Below are positions 62,501 through 64,000 of a stretch of DNA of 64,000 bases, in pieces. The translations under genes and the position numbers were made by a program. The notes below the pieces were generated by a model, which saw only the letters and a list, made by a program, of their open reading frames with translations, searched no databases and was not told the DNA's origin. This DNA comes from Chamaea fasciata (taxonomy: Eukaryota; Chordata; Aves; Passeriformes; Sylviidae). Position 1 is the first letter of the stretch. Each line of letters begins with the position of its first letter. Location: contig JARCOQ010000012.1 of assembly GCA_029207755.1 (NCBI GenBank), positions 17,905,740-17,969,739 of the forward strand. Direction: 5' to 3'.

Positions 62501-63088
62501 GTAAAAGAGCCTATCAAGAAAAAAAATCTGGGATGCTTTCCAGGGAAACGCATGTATAATAGAGAATTCTGGCAGTTTTTCATCTGGCGCTAATTTATTA
62601 CTTCAAGCTGGCTTGCTCTTTAGACTATAATAAACAGTATTTTACATCTAACAAATCACTTTTAATATCCCTGACCTTGACAATGGGTATCTAGTATGGG
62701 TTTAAAAGAAAAAAATTGTAACCAGAAAAGCAGTGTGTCACAAACTGATGTAATCATAGTTCTTTGTTAAGTTTCATAGTTTCTGGTGAAATTAAAGATA
62801 TATGGAAGAATAGGTTGTTTTAATAGAGACATCTACTATCTCCAGCTATGCCATATGCTAAGTTTTGGGAAGAACTGTCTTTATGTTTAGACTAAGAGAA
62901 TTTGAATTATTTAGTCATGGAAGACTAAGCAGTCATGGAAGAAGACATTGAATTCAATGAAGTAAAGGCAGCATTTTGCAGAAGTCAGGAGGCTGCTGTT
63001 TGTGTACCCTTAAGAATTCAAAAAATACTGTACCAACACACTCAAATGTGTTTAGATGGAAGTTACATTCAATCCTTACTATCCTGAC

Positions 63089-63171
63089 TATAGTTCCTTA
63101 TATAGCTACTATATAAAGAACTTAATATAGCTCCTTATATAGGTACTATCCTTATTATAGTTCCTTACTAT
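63089..63171. repeat. Degenerate tandem repeat, three copies of a TATAGTTCCTTA-type unit
   Basis: Copies begin at 63089, 63126 and 63156. The first two share 22 of 24 bases (TATAGYTCCTTATATAGSTACTAT); the third is partial. It is AT-rich and non-coding. Confidence 0.8.
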
Positions 63172-64000
63172 CTCAAAGCTAAAAGGATTGCTCTTACTTT
63201 TATTAAAAATCACATGTGAACTCCTAAAAGAGAACAGTGCCAAAAGGTTCTCTGTGCCCCTGGGACCTGCCATCTTTCTCTTAAGACAAATGGTAGCAAG
63301 GGAGTTGCTCCTCAGGTCCCTGGGTGGGAGAAATAATGACAAGTTGAAATATATCTTGATTAAAGAGCAGCAGAAGACTGCTTGCTCCATGATCCCAGAA
63401 ACAGTTTGAATCTTCAACTCTTTCCTCTCTCTTAATAGTAAGTGTACCCCTTGAATGCCTCAGATGTAGTGAAAAATGATACTGGTCGTTAGGCAAAGGT
63501 TTTTCATCTTTTTCCAGTTTACATCATCTTCCTTTTATAGTTCTAGACCAATTAGGGTAACACAGGTACATGTTTTGCATAATTCATAAGCATTTGCTAC
63601 ACATGTATAGACACACATACGGAGTCATCCACAAAGTGTGTCAGTTTACGTTGCTGTTGGGATTGTCTTAATCACTTAATTGATAAAAGAAAGCTTTAAG
63701 CCCAGCTTATTATGACCATTCAAGATGTAAAGAAATTACTTCTTATTTGTGTAATACTATTAGTAAACCTGCTCCCAGAAATGCTAACCCACTGTTTTTC
63801 TTAATAGCCTGCAACTGGCTTCAAGGCTCACTGAAATTAAATTTATTAGTTCTACTCATGTTGTTATTATGCAGACACCTGTTCAATGATAGCTCTTGTG
63901 CTTTTCTCTCTCACACCCTCTTTTTTCCCCTTTTCTTTCTTCCTTCACTTCTTTGACCCTTAAGGTGAAACTTGGCTCTGCTGTGCACACTTTTCATTTC

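Larger units (their letters stand above)
57321..64000. other. Non-coding DNA to the end of the window
   Basis: No exon, RNA gene or clearly bounded transposon recognised. Short tandem structures at 59471-59514 and 63089-63171 are listed separately. An A/C-rich low-complexity patch lies at about 61900-61950. Open frames of up to 128 codons (for example 60106-60492, plus strand) show no domain. Confidence 0.5.

Noticed and set aside
1..64000. CRISPR arrays, tRNA or rRNA genes, bacterial operons
   Set aside because: No regularly spaced repeats, no tRNA-like box A/box B pair found by eye, and all context is vertebrate.

Overview
The window looks like a bird nuclear genome, most likely a passerine. 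The evidence is several CR1 LINE 3' fragments ending in the ATTCTGTG-type tail, avian-type LTR elements, AT-rich non-coding DNA, and one GC-rich CpG island. Almost all of the 64 kb is non-coding. The only host coding sequence I can support is a 94-bp first coding exon on the minus strand at 19182-19275. It encodes the conserved N-terminus of an SLC7-family amino-acid transporter, best fit SLC7A10 (Asc-1), second choice SLC7A8 (LAT2). It sits inside a CpG-island promoter at about 18.5-19.97 kb. Its GTAAG splice donor points to lower coordinates. No second exon is visible, so 1-19181 is probably the start of a long intron 1 and 19.3-64 kb is upstream flank.

The most interesting object is a complete, very young endogenous retrovirus at 49811-55987. 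Two 660-bp LTRs look identical by eye. It is flanked by a 5-bp target-site duplication (GGAAC) and has a primer-binding site matching tRNA-Ser. A single uninterrupted 893-codon ORF fuses gag in frame to a remnant of pol: RT thumb/connection, the first residues of RNase H, and the integrase C-terminus. Nucleocapsid zinc knuckle, protease, the RT catalytic core, most of RNase H and the integrase catalytic core are missing. An env-like region follows in the same frame but is broken by many stops. I read this as a recently mobilised, non-autonomous, ERVL-like (class III) element that moved using enzymes supplied by another copy.

Region by region: 1-300 is a probable solo LTR (CCAAT boxes, TATA, AATAAA). 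0.3-18.5 kb is AT-rich non-coding DNA with one CR1 fragment (13.4 kb). 18.5-20 kb holds the CpG island, a 13-bp minisatellite and the transporter exon. 20-40 kb is non-coding with a minus-strand CR1 (24.4 kb), short duplications and a TGATG microsatellite (38.25 kb). At 40.15-40.73 kb there is a minus-strand solo LTR of a common bird ERV family. 40.7-49.8 kb contains a 22-bp perfect palindrome, a plus-strand CR1 and a CTCF-like motif. The young ERV is followed by a 0.9-kb minus-strand CR1 (56.4-57.3 kb) and then non-coding DNA to the end. No tRNA, rRNA, CRISPR or prokaryotic feature was seen.
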